Positions 18,066 through 27,909 of a stretch of 64,000 nucleotides of DNA are shown in pieces. A program made the position numbers and the translations under genes. Source of the stretch: Candidatus Colwellia aromaticivorans (GTDB taxonomy: Bacteria; Pseudomonadota; Gammaproteobacteria; Enterobacterales; Alteromonadaceae); assembly GCF_003333305.1 (NCBI RefSeq), contig NZ_QOLD01000073.1, forward strand, positions 84,746 through 148,745, given 5' to 3'. A model generated the notes under the pieces. That model worked only from the letters and a program-made list of their open reading frames with translations. It did not search any database and was not told the origin of the DNA. Numbering within the stretch: the stretch's first letter is position 1; every line of letters starts with the position of its first letter.

Positions 18066-19874
18066 TTGAAGAAAACTGATACCGGTAATTACCAACACTT
18101 TCTCAAGGTGGTTGACTGCCAACAAGCTTGTCCTGCTCATACCCCCGTCCCTGAATATATCCGTTTAATTGCAGAAAAACGCTATACCGATGCTTATCTC
18201 CTTAATTGGGAGTCAAATGTATTTCCCGGAATTTTAGGGCGAGTATGTGACCGACCTTGTGAGCCAGCTTGTCGTCGAGGTAGAGTTGAAGAAACGCCCG
18301 TGGCTATTTGTCGGTTAAAGCGTGTTGCCGCCGACAATAAAGAAGATATCTCCGCATTTTTACCTAAAGCTCCTCGTAAAAAAAATGGCAAGCGTATTGC
18401 GCTTATTGGTGCTGGACCTGCCTCAATGACTGTCGCTAGAGATTTGTTACCCTTAGGTTATGATGTGGTCATGTTTGAGCGTGATGCTAAAGCAGGTGGC
18501 ATGATGCGTAGCCAAATACCCGCCTTTCGTTTACCCGAAGCAGTCCTTGATGAAGAGTTAAATTATATAATAAATATGGGACTTGAATGTCATTTTGGGG
18601 AAGAAATTTCCTCGCTAGACAAATTATTACAAGCCAACTTTGATGCTATATTTGTTGGCACAGGTGCACCCAATGGTCGATGGTTGAAAATCCCTGGCCA
18701 TGATCAGCTTGATGAAAAATCTGAGTACGCCCAAATTGACACGGGCATAAATTGGTTAGCAAAGGTTTCTTTTGAACATCTACAGTATGATGAAAATACT
18801 CCCGCGCCTAAAAAAGTAGTTGTGCTTGGTGGAGGTAATACCGCAATGGATTGCTGTCGTACTGCGAAAAGATTGGGCGCAGAAGAAGTAACCGTATTAG
18901 TGCGTTCAAGTTTTGAGACGATGAAAGCTTCTCCTTGGGAAAAAGAAGATGCCGCAGCCGAAGGCATTACCATTTTGCCTAATTACAATCCGTTAGAATA
19001 TAAACTTGAACAGGGAAGATTAGTTGCGGTGCTGTTTGAACAAGTTGAATCTGTCTATGACAAAGTGGGTAATCGCACCTTGCAAGCAACAGGTGAAACC
19101 TTACTGGTTGAATGTGATCAAGTGTTAGTTGCGGTAGGTCAAGATACAGCCTTTGAATGGATTGAGCGCGATATTGGTATTTCCTTTAATCAATGGGGTA
19201 GGCCGAAAGTTAATAGTCACTCTCTGCAATCGACATTACCTACGGTATTTTTTGGTGGTGATGCGGCTTTTGGTCCTAAAAACATCATATCGGCAGTGGC
19301 TAATGGTCATCAAGTGGCTATTTCAATTGATTTGTTTTGTCAAAATGCCGATCCCATTGAGGACAGATCTGATACCAGTTTTAATCTCATCAGTCAAAAA
19401 ATGGGCATTCATGAATGGAGTTACCAAAGTGGTATTGATCACCAAGAACGCAATCTAGTTCCGCATATAGCGTGGGATGAAGCAGTTAAAACATTAACCA
19501 CTGAAGTTGAGTTGGGTTTTGATGAACAGCTTGCTTTAGCCGAAGCTAGTCGTTGTTTGAATTGCGATGTACATACGGTATTTACCGAAAGCACCTGCAT
19601 TGAATGTTCTGCTTGTGAAGATGTTTGCCCAATGGATTGTATTAATTTTGTTGAAGAAGAAAGTGAAGATGCGCAAATGGTAAAACAGTTTAGGGTATCA
19701 GAATTAAATACCGAACAAAGTCTATTGGTGTCGGCACCATTAAAAACGGGCCATATTATGGTGAAAGACGAAGATGTTTGTTTACATTGTGGTTTGTGTG
19801 CAGAGCGCTGCCCAACAGGTGCTTGGGATATGAAAAAGCTATTAATCAATAATATAAATGCCACGATAAAGTAG
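18066..19874 (+). CDS. GltD-like NAD(P)H:acceptor oxidoreductase with C-terminal 2[4Fe-4S] ferredoxin domain
   Basis: An FAD/Fe-S protein of 602 aa that would pass electrons between a 2-oxoacid oxidoreductase and NAD(P). The N-terminus has the GltD-type cysteine set (CQQAC, CDRPCEPAC). The FAD site is GAGPASM and the second dinucleotide site GGGNTAMDC. The C-terminal cluster motifs CIECSACEDVCPMDC and CLHCGLCAERCPTG follow. The TTG at 18066 is preferred as start because AAAGGAG lies 6 bases before it; an upstream GTG (18036) has no such site. The next two genes encode the oxoacid oxidoreductase subunits, so this is probably their electron-transfer subunit. Confidence 0.82.
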   Translation: MKKTDTGNYQHFLKVVDCQQACPAHTPVPEYIRLIAEKRYTDAYLLNWESNVFPGILGRVCDRPCEPACRRGRVEETPVAICRLKRVAADNKEDISAFLPKAPRKKNGKRIALIGAGPASMTVARDLLPLGYDVVMFERDAKAGGMMRSQIPAFRLPEAVLDEELNYIINMGLECHFGEEISSLDKLLQANFDAIFVGTGAPNGRWLKIPGHDQLDEKSEYAQIDTGINWLAKVSFEHLQYDENTPAPKKVVVLGGGNTAMDCCRTAKRLGAEEVTVLVRSSFETMKASPWEKEDAAAEGITILPNYNPLEYKLEQGRLVAVLFEQVESVYDKVGNRTLQATGETLLVECDQVLVAVGQDTAFEWIERDIGISFNQWGRPKVNSHSLQSTLPTVFFGGDAAFGPKNIISAVANGHQVAISIDLFCQNADPIEDRSDTSFNLISQKMGIHEWSYQSGIDHQERNLVPHIAWDEAVKTLTTEVELGFDEQLALAEASRCLNCDVHTVFTESTCIECSACEDVCPMDCINFVEEESEDAQMVKQFRVSELNTEQSLLVSAPLKTGHIMVKDEDVCLHCGLCAERCPTGAWDMKKLLINNINATIK

Positions 19875-19900
19875 CGTTAACATTAAGTAAGGTAGAACGT

Positions 19901-21778
19901 ATGACTGATAACCTAGCTATTAGCGATGATAAAACATCATCACAGCAGATAATAAATGAGTTTGTAGTGCGCTTTGCTAATACCAACGGAACCGGCTCTG
20001 CCAGTGCTAACAATATGTTTGCAAAGGCTATTTCACGAATGGGTATTCCGGTAAGTGCCAAGAATATTTTTCCGTCAAATATTCAAGGTATGCCAACGTG
20101 GTACGAAGTTAGAATTTCACAAAAAAATTATTTGGGACGACGTGGCGGTAAAGCTGAAATGATCGTTGCCATGAATGCTCAAAGTCTCAATGATGATATT
20201 AATACAGTAAAAACGGGCGGCTACATACTTTATGATTCAAGCCGAGCTTTATCAGATAATCAAATCCGTTCGGATATTAATTATTTAGGCATGCCAATAT
20301 CAAATATTTGCCTTAAAGAGTATCGTGATCCAAGGCAAAGGCAATTATTCAAAAATGTTATTTATGTGGGTGCACTAGCGGCATTATTATGTATGGATTT
20401 TGCTTTACTAAAGGCATTGGTTCGCGACCAGTTCAAAGGTAAAGAAAAGCTTATAACGCCTAATATATATGCCTTAGAACTCGGTTATCAATATGCGAAT
20501 GAACACTTTATATGCCCATTAGCAATTAAAGTTGAAAGTCGTGACTTAATTGATAATCGGATATTGGTTGATGGTAACACTGCGGTTGGTCTTGGTGCTG
20601 TGTATGGTGGTGCTACGGTGGTTGGTTGGTATCCAATTACGCCTTCTACCTCGGTTATTGAAAAATTTTCCAGCTATTGTCATCGTTTACGAATTGACCC
20701 CGCGAGTGGCAAAAAAAATTATGCCATCATACAAGTCGAAGATGAATTAGCCGCAATAGGTGTTGCAATAGGTGCCGGTTGGAATGGTGCTAGAGCGTTT
20801 ACTGCGACGTCTGGTCCCGGTGTGTCATTAATGACCGAATTTTTAGGGCTCGCTTACTTTACAGAAGTTCCCATGGTATTGGTGAATGTTCAACGTTCTG
20901 GTCCCTCAACTGGTATGCCAACACGTACACAGCAATCTGATATTTTGGCCTGTGCTTATGCTTCACATGGTGATACTAAGCAAATATTGTTATTTCCACA
21001 CAGTCCCACTGAATGTTTTGATTTTAGTGCGCAAGCATTTGATATAGCTGAGCAACTACAAACACCGGTTATCATAATGAGTGATTTAGATTTGGGCATG
21101 AATGAGCACTTGTCAGAAGCGTTTTCTTGGCAAGATGATAAACGCTACGACCAGGGTAAGGTCTTAACGGCTGAACAACTTGATGAAGTTGAAGTTTTTG
21201 GTCGCTATTTAGATGTAGATGATGACGGTATTTGTTATCGCACTTTACCAGGAACTCACCCAGAGAAAGGCGCTTTCTTTAATCGTGGTACCTCACGTAA
21301 TCGCTTTGCTGGCTATACAGAAAAATCTGCCGACTATGTCGATAACATGGAGCGTTTAACGAAGAAGTTTAATTCAGCTATTAAATTTTTACCTGAGCCA
21401 GAAATACAACAAGGCAAGAAAACAGCACCATTGGCACTAATATATTTTGGCACTAGCAGCCATCCAATTGCTGAGGCAATTGATCAATTACAAGAGCAAG
21501 GATTAGCCACTGATACTCTACGAATTAAAGCTTTTCCTTTTCATCAACAAATAGAGCAGTTTATTGATGAACACTGCCTTAAGAACAAGCAAGTGTTTGT
21601 GATAGAGCAAAATCGCGATGCTCAAATGAAAAGTTTACTGGTGAATGAATTACAGATAGATCCAAATAAACTGACCAGTATTTTAAATTTTGATGGTTTA
21701 CCAATCACCAGTGACTTTATTGTGCAAACAGTGTTGGCACAGTTAGCATCACCTCAATTAAACAAAAAAGTGGGTTAA
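19901..21778 (+). CDS. 2-oxoacid:acceptor oxidoreductase, fused gamma-alpha subunit
   Basis: A 625-aa fusion of the gamma domain (about 15-200, with GTGSASANNMFAKA) and the alpha pyrimidine-binding domain (about 230-600) of the pyruvate/2-oxoglutarate:ferredoxin oxidoreductase superfamily. Diagnostic segments are GWYPITPSTSVIEK, EDELAAIGVAIGAGWNG and TSGPGVSLM. With the beta subunit downstream it would oxidatively decarboxylate a 2-oxoacid to acyl-CoA. The substrate (2-oxoglutarate, branched-chain or aryl oxoacid) is not fixed by the sequence. It starts 26 bases after the GltD-like gene, in one operon. Confidence 0.86.
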   Translation: MTDNLAISDDKTSSQQIINEFVVRFANTNGTGSASANNMFAKAISRMGIPVSAKNIFPSNIQGMPTWYEVRISQKNYLGRRGGKAEMIVAMNAQSLNDDINTVKTGGYILYDSSRALSDNQIRSDINYLGMPISNICLKEYRDPRQRQLFKNVIYVGALAALLCMDFALLKALVRDQFKGKEKLITPNIYALELGYQYANEHFICPLAIKVESRDLIDNRILVDGNTAVGLGAVYGGATVVGWYPITPSTSVIEKFSSYCHRLRIDPASGKKNYAIIQVEDELAAIGVAIGAGWNGARAFTATSGPGVSLMTEFLGLAYFTEVPMVLVNVQRSGPSTGMPTRTQQSDILACAYASHGDTKQILLFPHSPTECFDFSAQAFDIAEQLQTPVIIMSDLDLGMNEHLSEAFSWQDDKRYDQGKVLTAEQLDEVEVFGRYLDVDDDGICYRTLPGTHPEKGAFFNRGTSRNRFAGYTEKSADYVDNMERLTKKFNSAIKFLPEPEIQQGKKTAPLALIYFGTSSHPIAEAIDQLQEQGLATDTLRIKAFPFHQQIEQFIDEHCLKNKQVFVIEQNRDAQMKSLLVNELQIDPNKLTSILNFDGLPITSDFIVQTVLAQLASPQLNKKVG

Positions 21779-21859
21779 TCAGTCATAACCCTCCTCGTGG
21801 GCAATTATTTGCCTAGGGTTTAGAATTTTATATAGTAAAAATAGTTTAAAGGAATAGGT

Positions 21860-22912
21860 ATGAGTTTTATTAAATCAACTTTTCGCCATCCGCGTCTTCC
21901 TGTTAATGATTTAGGGTTAACATATAGAGATTACGAGGGCGCACTCTCAACCCTTTGTGCAGGTTGTGGTCATGACTCTTTAACTGCGGCGATCATACAG
22001 GCCTGTCATGAATTATCAATTGAGCCTCACAAAGTTGCTAAAATGTCAGGAATAGGCTGTTCTTCGAAAGCACCTAATTACTTTCTCAATAAAGCGCATG
22101 GTTTTAACTCCGTACATGGCCGTATGCCGTCAGTGACTACGGGGGCTAATTTAGCCAATCAAGAATTACTCTATTTAGCCATGTCAGGTGATGGTGACAG
22201 TGCTTCTATTGGTTTTGGGCAATTTGCTCATGTAGTGCGCAGACAATTAAATATGGTATACATGGTCGCTAATAATGGGGTTTATGGACTAACTAAAGGT
22301 CAATTAGCAGCCACTGCCGATAAAGGCGTTAGAAACAAAGGCGGGGATTTAAGTTTATTTAACGATATTGATTTATGTGTCACGGCACTGCAGTTAGGGG
22401 CAAGCTTTGTTGCTCGAAGTTTTTCTGGAGATAAACAACAGCTTGTACCGCTAATAAAAGCAGCCATAAGTCATAAAGGTTTTGCTTTCATTGATATTAT
22501 TTCGCCATGTGTAACCTTTAACAACCATGCTGGCTCTACTCGTTCATATGACTATGTGCATGATCATGTTACTACAGGTGCTATTGCTGATTTTGTGCCC
22601 GTGAAAACAGAAATCACTAGTAGCGGTGATAGTGCAGAATGTGAAGACGTTTGTTTGCATGATGGCTCTATTATGCGTATTCAAAAAGTTGATGAAGGTT
22701 ACGACAGCACTAATGCTAGTCAAGCTATTATGGATATTGAACGACATAAGCAAGACGGAAAAATATTAACAGGGCTTTTTTATTTAGAGCCTACTGCCAG
22801 TGATTATCATGAAATCAACGATACCAATGACACGCCATTGAATCAGTTAGATCAAGATGCTCTTTGTCCTGGCAGCCGTGTGTTAAACGGAATTAATGAA
22901 AGTTTTCGATGA
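21860..22912 (+). CDS. 2-oxoacid:acceptor oxidoreductase, beta (TPP-binding) subunit
   Basis: A 350-aa thiamine-diphosphate-binding beta subunit. LCAGCGHDS and MSGIGCSSK carry cysteines for the proximal [4Fe-4S] cluster. GDGDSASIG is the TPP/Mg motif, and NNGVYGLTKGQ follows as in KorB/PorB proteins. It lies 81 bases downstream of the alpha-gamma gene, with its own AAAGGAATAGGT ribosome binding region. No separate ferredoxin-like delta subunit gene is nearby; the Fe-S domain of the first gene probably replaces it. Confidence 0.9.
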   Translation: MSFIKSTFRHPRLPVNDLGLTYRDYEGALSTLCAGCGHDSLTAAIIQACHELSIEPHKVAKMSGIGCSSKAPNYFLNKAHGFNSVHGRMPSVTTGANLANQELLYLAMSGDGDSASIGFGQFAHVVRRQLNMVYMVANNGVYGLTKGQLAATADKGVRNKGGDLSLFNDIDLCVTALQLGASFVARSFSGDKQQLVPLIKAAISHKGFAFIDIISPCVTFNNHAGSTRSYDYVHDHVTTGAIADFVPVKTEITSSGDSAECEDVCLHDGSIMRIQKVDEGYDSTNASQAIMDIERHKQDGKILTGLFYLEPTASDYHEINDTNDTPLNQLDQDALCPGSRVLNGINESFR

Positions 22913-23099
22913 TAAGGTAGCTCATTAATAAGTTAATCACCTAGTGTTATAAGAGAAAAGATAGTATCCCGACGTATTAATAGCATTAAAAAGTAGTGAG
23001 GTTACTTGATCTTTCCCTCTATTTCTTAATAATAAAAACAGGTTTACTAGGGGCTGTTGATCTTTCGAGATTGTTTTTACAGCAATTTGTTGGGTATTT

Positions 23100-23259
23100 A
23101 TACCATTTACATTAATTAAGGTTACAAAATTCAATGATAATAAATGCTCAAGAACAAGGCGCTTGATTGAGTAATAGCTGGCTATTGGGATTGAAAGCAA
23201 CGATGTTATTGGATATTTAAGCCATTTGAAAATGATCACTTAGTTAGTGTAATTGGTAT
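23100..23259. mobile_element. Small inverted-repeat element (about 160 bp) with ATACCA ends
   Basis: ATACCATTTACATTAATTAA at the left (23100) is mirrored by TTAGTTAGTGTAATTGGTAT at the right (ending 23259), about 18 of 22 positions pairing. The interior holds no gene. It lies directly against the open frame of a beheaded glucosaminidase gene. The motif TGTTGATCTTTCGA at about 23056, just outside its left end, recurs near 5762, which hints at a second repeat remnant. Confidence 0.6.
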
Positions 23260-23681
23260 TATACAAGGCAGAGCCTTTGTCATGTGGTTGGGCAACTTCT
23301 AGGTTTACAGAAGAAGGTAATGCTTTTTTTGGGCAATGGGATTTTTCAGGTAACGGCATGGTACCGAAGCAACAACGAAAAGAACTGGGCAATTATGGAT
23401 TAGCACGTTTTGACAGTCCGTTAGCCTCTGTTGAAGGTTATATGCTAAATATTAACATTACTTCTGCCTATCAAAAGTTACGAAATTTACGTGCAAAATT
23501 ACGACAAGAAAATAAACCAATATCAGGTTTAGTGTTAGCTGGTACATTAGATAAATATTCAGAACGTGGTCAAGTCTACATTGATAGTATCCGCTCAATG
23601 ATTCGCTACAATAAATTACAAGATGTTGATAATGCTTATCTTAGTAATAATACTTTAATTGAGCTGACAGCACCTAAATAA
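23253..23681 (+). pseudogene. 3' part of a glucosaminidase gene (Bax/GH73-like), beheaded by a small element
   Basis: The open frame encodes about 140 residues that read like the C-terminal half of Bax-type beta-N-acetylglucosaminidases. GWATSRFTEEGNAFFGQW matches the family GWGTSRF...GNNLFG segment, and SERGQVYIDSIRSMIRYNKL matches its C-terminal helix. In the family a catalytic Glu precedes GWGTS; here the frame reads PLSCGW and the upstream half is missing. The frame begins with a TTG inside the right end of the 23.1-kb element, and no ribosome binding site is visible. It is probably a dead remnant. Confidence 0.68.
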
Positions 23682-23722
23682 ACTTAAAATATCATTAAGA
23701 TGCTAAGCGTTTTAATGAAAAT

Positions 23723-23751
23723 AAAAAAGCAGCTAAATCGCTGCTTTTTTT
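23723..23751. terminator. Bidirectional Rho-independent terminator
   Basis: AAAAAAGCAGC (23723-23733) and GCTGCTTTTTT (23740-23750) form an 11-bp stem with a 6-base loop. It works in both directions, between the plus-strand glucosaminidase remnant and the minus-strand amtB. Confidence 0.9.
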
Positions 23752-23786
23752 AGTTAATAAAGGGATATTATTTATCTCCTTTATTG

Positions 23787-25067
23787 TTAACCTCGAGTAA
23801 ACTCTGGGTAGGCTTCCATACCACAATCACTAATATCAACACCTTCGTATTCTTCTTCTGCACTTACACGGATACCAATAACCTTTTTCAAAGCATACCA
23901 TACAACAAAACTAGTACAGAATACCCAAACAAAGATAGTTGCCGCGCCAATTAACTGACCACTAAAGCTAGCACCTGAATTAGTAATTGGCACAATAAGT
24001 AAACCAAAGAAACCAACCACACCATGTACTGAGATAGCCCCTACTGGATCATCAATTTTAATTTTATCAAGTGCAATAATCGATATAACAACAATAACAC
24101 CTGCAATAGCACCGAAAATAGTCGCTTGTAATGGCGAAGGCGTTGAAGGCTCAGCAGTTATCGCAACCAAACCAGCTAACGCGCCATTTAATGTCATGGT
24201 TAAGTCAGCTTTCTTATATAAAATTTTAGCAAAAACTAGCGCAGCAATTGCACCAGCAGCAGCAGCAGCATTAGTGTTTAAAAATACCATTGCAACTGAG
24301 TTAGCACTATTGATGTCTGCAAGTTTTAATACTGAACCACCGTTAAAACCAAACCAACCCATCCATAAAATGAATGTACCTAACGTAGCCATAGGCAAGT
24401 TAGCACCAGGAATAGCATTTACTTTACCGTCTTTAGAATATTTACCTTTACGAGCGCCAAGTAGTAAAACGCCAGCTAATGCCGCTGAAGCACCTGCCAT
24501 ATGAACAATACCAGAACCTGCAAAATCAGAGAAACCAAGGTCACCTAATGTATACATACCAAAAACAGCATCACCATTCCAAGTCCAAGAACCTTCCATT
24601 GGGTATATAAAACCTGTTAAAACTACGGTAAAAGCTAAGAAAGCCCAAAGTTTCATACGCTCTGCAACTGCGCCAGATACAATTGACATAGCTGTTGCAA
24701 CAAATACTACTTGGAAGAAGAAGTCTGAAGCATTTGAGTATACTGCACCGCCATCAAAACCAGCTTCAGCAGACTCAGCTAATACTGCGCCAACTAACGC
24801 TTCAGCATCACTTGCACCATCAAGTGCAATACCATTTAAAAATACACCGCCGCCGTACATGATGTCGTAACCAACAACTAAATACATAATACAAGCGATA
24901 GCATACAAGGCTACGTTCTTTGTTAAAATTTCAGTGGTATTTTTAGCTCTTACTAAACCGGCTTCTAGCATAGAAAAGCCAGCAGCCATCCACATGACTA
25001 ACGCACCACAGATAAGAAAATAAAAAGTATCCATGGCATATTGAAGTTGAAAAATATTCTGTTCCAT
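23787..25067 (-). CDS. amtB: Ammonium transporter AmtB
   Basis: AmtB is a trimeric inner-membrane channel for ammonium. The 426-aa protein has about 11 hydrophobic segments. Family signatures include MWMAAGFSMLEAG, GSGIVHMAGASAALAG with the first pore His, and the later SVHGVVGFFGLL with the second pore His. It lacks a cleavable signal like that of E. coli AmtB. glnK ends 11 bases upstream on the same strand, so the pair forms the standard glnK-amtB operon, here behind a sigma-54-type promoter. Confidence 0.96.
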   Translation of the reverse strand: MEQNIFQLQYAMDTFYFLICGALVMWMAAGFSMLEAGLVRAKNTTEILTKNVALYAIACIMYLVVGYDIMYGGGVFLNGIALDGASDAEALVGAVLAESAEAGFDGGAVYSNASDFFFQVVFVATAMSIVSGAVAERMKLWAFLAFTVVLTGFIYPMEGSWTWNGDAVFGMYTLGDLGFSDFAGSGIVHMAGASAALAGVLLLGARKGKYSKDGKVNAIPGANLPMATLGTFILWMGWFGFNGGSVLKLADINSANSVAMVFLNTNAAAAAGAIAALVFAKILYKKADLTMTLNGALAGLVAITAEPSTPSPLQATIFGAIAGVIVVISIIALDKIKIDDPVGAISVHGVVGFFGLLIVPITNSGASFSGQLIGAATIFVWVFCTSFVVWYALKKVIGIRVSAEEEYEGVDISDCGMEAYPEFTRG

Positions 25068-25078
25068 TATGTTTATCC

Positions 25079-25426
<348 letters not shown>

Positions 25427-25464
25427 CTATTTATTGTATTCATTAAATGCTTTGAACATTACAA

Positions 25465-25481
25465 TACAATTCATATGCCAA
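25465..25481 (-). promoter_or_regulatory. Sigma-54-type promoter of glnK-amtB
   Basis: On the minus strand, TTGGCATATGAATTGTA has the -24 TTGGCA and -12 TTG elements at the exact sigma-54 spacing (consensus YTGGCACG-N4-TTGCW). It ends 48 bases before the glnK ATG. Confidence 0.75.
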
Positions 25482-25541
25482 AAATAATAAACATTTTAAA
25501 TCAATAAGTTAGCCTAATTAGTTTAATAATAAAAATGTAAG

Positions 25542-25590
25542 TGCACCAAAATAGCACTGTAATATTTACCTAGCGTTTTGATTTGGTGCA
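25542..25590 (-). promoter_or_regulatory. NtrC-type enhancer sites upstream of glnK
   Basis: On the minus strand, AGTGCT-ATTTT-GGTGCA (25542-25558) has the 6-5-6 layout of NtrC sites and resembles an E. coli glnA enhancer half pair. A second strong half-site GGTGCA lies at 25585-25590 on the plus strand. Both are 60-125 bases upstream of the sigma-54-type promoter, a usual enhancer distance. Confidence 0.65.
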
Positions 25591-25630
25591 TCCTTTGATA
25601 AGTTCATGATATTCGAAAAGAAGGAGTTGT

Positions 25631-25663
25631 CAGTCGAAGGAGAAGCAGGATATCCTTCGACTG
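25631..25663. repeat. Inverted repeat downstream of ovoA
   Basis: CAGTCGAAGGA (25631-25641) pairs exactly with TCCTTCGACTG (25653-25663). It lies past the ovoA stop and could serve as a terminator hairpin for ovoA. It also contains the TCCTTCGAC core of a widespread intergenic repeat seen again at 53.57 kb. Confidence 0.5.
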
Positions 25664-25715
25664 ATTTACGTTCAGGGGAACGGAATTATAGTAGGGAGTT
25701 TGAGTATAGAGATCG

Positions 25716-27872
25716 TTACTTTAATTGCCACACGCTTAAATGAGGAAAGCTTAGCGTGAAATTTCGCCTATTTATTTTGACAGGGCGCGTTAACTGTTGC
25801 TGTTCTATTAAGTTAAAATGCGACGCTAGCTCTAGTGATAAACCCTCAAAACCAGTAACATTTTCACCATTAATTTTTAGCCCCCCTAACCAGTTCTCTT
25901 TACTTGTTTGTTGCTCATCAAAATCATAACTTGAAACAACGATAAGCAAACCCTTAGCATTTAATCGCGAATGTACTTGTTGCAAAAAAGCGCGAGGATC
26001 ATAGCTTTGTTCAAGTACGTGCTGAGCAAGGATTACGTCATACCCCTTAAAAACGCCCTTGAGGTTACTCACATCACCTTGGCTAAAAAATATATTATCG
26101 CTACAAGGTAAATCAACATCCATTAAATTGAATTCATGAAAATCAACAATATCTCCTTCATTTGCTAAGGTATAACGAACAGACTTCCCTTGTTGTAAGT
26201 TCACTCCATAACGAATATAACGAGCAGAAAAATCAAGCGCGTCTATTTGATTAAAGTATTGCGCTAACATAAAGCTTGTTCGACCAACACTACAGCCTAA
26301 ATCAAGGCAGGTATTAGTCGCTACCCGATATTTTTCAACACACTTTATTATTTCATCGGTAATTTGTTGGCTATAATTTTTTACTGCTAGTGGCATAGCA
26401 GATTTGGCTTGTCCGTATTGAGCATGTAATTGCTGACAAATTGCAGCATCGTTTTCATAATGATTAGTTGCAAGGTTAGGTAATTTCTTAGTTTGACTTT
26501 GCACATAACGAAAGCCCGCATGTTGAAAGAAGTGACGTCGAAAGGCATAACGCGAGTATTTCATTGCTTCATTACCAGAAGAAATCCATGACCCCCCTTT
26601 AATTAAGTTATGCTTACCGTCAAAGGTCGGGGTAGAAAAATCATCATAGAGCGGATGCACGTCAAAGCCATGAAAACTATCAATGGTTGATTCGGTCCAT
26701 TGCCAAACATTACCGATAATATCAAAAAGTCCATTGTGTTCAAATTGATCAACGGGGCAAGAAGACGCATAACCTTCGTTATTAAGATTACCAGGCGTTG
26801 TTTGCCAGGTAGTTAAGTCACCTGCTACGTTGTCACGTAAGCAAAGCCATTCAGCTTCAGTAGGTAGGCGGATAAGTTGCCTTTCATTACCGGTACTCTC
26901 GCCGTTTTTCCATTGACAAAAAGCTTTAGCTTCAAGGTAATTAACTTCAACAGGCCAGTTTAACGGTAAAGGGATTTCATTTAATAAGTTACGTTGCCAA
27001 TAAACTTCCTCATTATTGTCATTCTCTTTTTTAAACCAAAAGTGAGGCATAGTCGCTTTCGTAAAAGCGAGCCACTGCTGCCCTTCTTCAGTCCAAAACT
27101 CACATTGCTGATATCCTTTAGCCTCTATAAAGGCTAAATATTCTTGGTTAGAAACGACATACTTTGATGTGCGAAAATCATTTACGCTTAACTGGTCATC
27201 ACCATATTCATTATCCCAACCAAACGTATCGTCAATCGCAGGTTTACCAAATTCGATTAGCCGTCCTTTTATTGGCACCAACTCATTAGTAGGCGCGTTA
27301 CCTACATGACGGCAAGTAGACCAAGGCTCAACCGCACTAAGATAGTGCAAAGGCAACATGCGCATGATCACTGACGAGGTTTCAAGATGAATTCGTTCAT
27401 GTTCACAACCCATCAGAATAATCCACGCCAATGATTCTTGAGTAATGGGTAATGAAAGTGGCATGTTATCAATTAAGTTTTCAATTAACTCAGACACTTG
27501 CTGCCTATAGATTCTAACCTCATTAACACTGGGCCAATCATAATGCTCACTATTTAGATCATCCCAGCTCATTTCATCAACACCAACCGCACAAATAGCT
27601 TCTAATTTGCTATTGACTCGCTCAGAAATAAATTTACCTAATATAAGTTTATTGATATAAAAAGTAGCGGTGTGGCCAAAATAAAAAATCAACGGATGAC
27701 GTAAACGCTCAGGTCTTAAATAATAAGCACTGTCATCATTAATAAGTGAAAAAAGAGACTCGTATTTAGCCCATGTTAGCTTGAAGTAGTCTTTTAATTC
27801 ATCTCTTTTAGCGCTTACACTTGCGCTATTTAGCTGCGGAGGTTTGGCTCGCTGATTTTTAGTGATATTCAT
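25716..27872 (-). CDS. ovoA: 5-histidylcysteine sulfoxide synthase / methyltransferase OvoA (ovothiol biosynthesis)
   Basis: OvoA joins cysteine to histidine with O2 on a non-haem iron, then its methyltransferase domain can methylate the imidazole on the way to ovothiol. The 718-aa product shows a DinB-like N-terminal domain with the iron-binding HX3HXE motif (His158, His162, Glu164). A formylglycine-generating-type domain (about 200-465) ends HAGFRYV. A C-terminal SAM methyltransferase (about 530-718) has CLDLGCSVGR as motif I. The length and three-domain order match OvoA rather than EgtB. It is last in a minus-strand row behind an unrecognised gene. Confidence 0.9.
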   Translation of the reverse strand: MNITKNQRAKPPQLNSASVSAKRDELKDYFKLTWAKYESLFSLINDDSAYYLRPERLRHPLIFYFGHTATFYINKLILGKFISERVNSKLEAICAVGVDEMSWDDLNSEHYDWPSVNEVRIYRQQVSELIENLIDNMPLSLPITQESLAWIILMGCEHERIHLETSSVIMRMLPLHYLSAVEPWSTCRHVGNAPTNELVPIKGRLIEFGKPAIDDTFGWDNEYGDDQLSVNDFRTSKYVVSNQEYLAFIEAKGYQQCEFWTEEGQQWLAFTKATMPHFWFKKENDNNEEVYWQRNLLNEIPLPLNWPVEVNYLEAKAFCQWKNGESTGNERQLIRLPTEAEWLCLRDNVAGDLTTWQTTPGNLNNEGYASSCPVDQFEHNGLFDIIGNVWQWTESTIDSFHGFDVHPLYDDFSTPTFDGKHNLIKGGSWISSGNEAMKYSRYAFRRHFFQHAGFRYVQSQTKKLPNLATNHYENDAAICQQLHAQYGQAKSAMPLAVKNYSQQITDEIIKCVEKYRVATNTCLDLGCSVGRTSFMLAQYFNQIDALDFSARYIRYGVNLQQGKSVRYTLANEGDIVDFHEFNLMDVDLPCSDNIFFSQGDVSNLKGVFKGYDVILAQHVLEQSYDPRAFLQQVHSRLNAKGLLIVVSSYDFDEQQTSKENWLGGLKINGENVTGFEGLSLELASHFNLIEQQQLTRPVKINRRNFTLSFPHLSVWQLK

Positions 27873-27909
27873 AAATTCATTACTTATTTTATTTAGTTAA
27901 TGAGAGCCA

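Noticed and set aside
22937..23239. 100-codon minus-strand frame across the small element at 23.1 kb
   Set aside because: It spans an inverted-repeat element and a remnant region, has low-complexity composition and matches no family.
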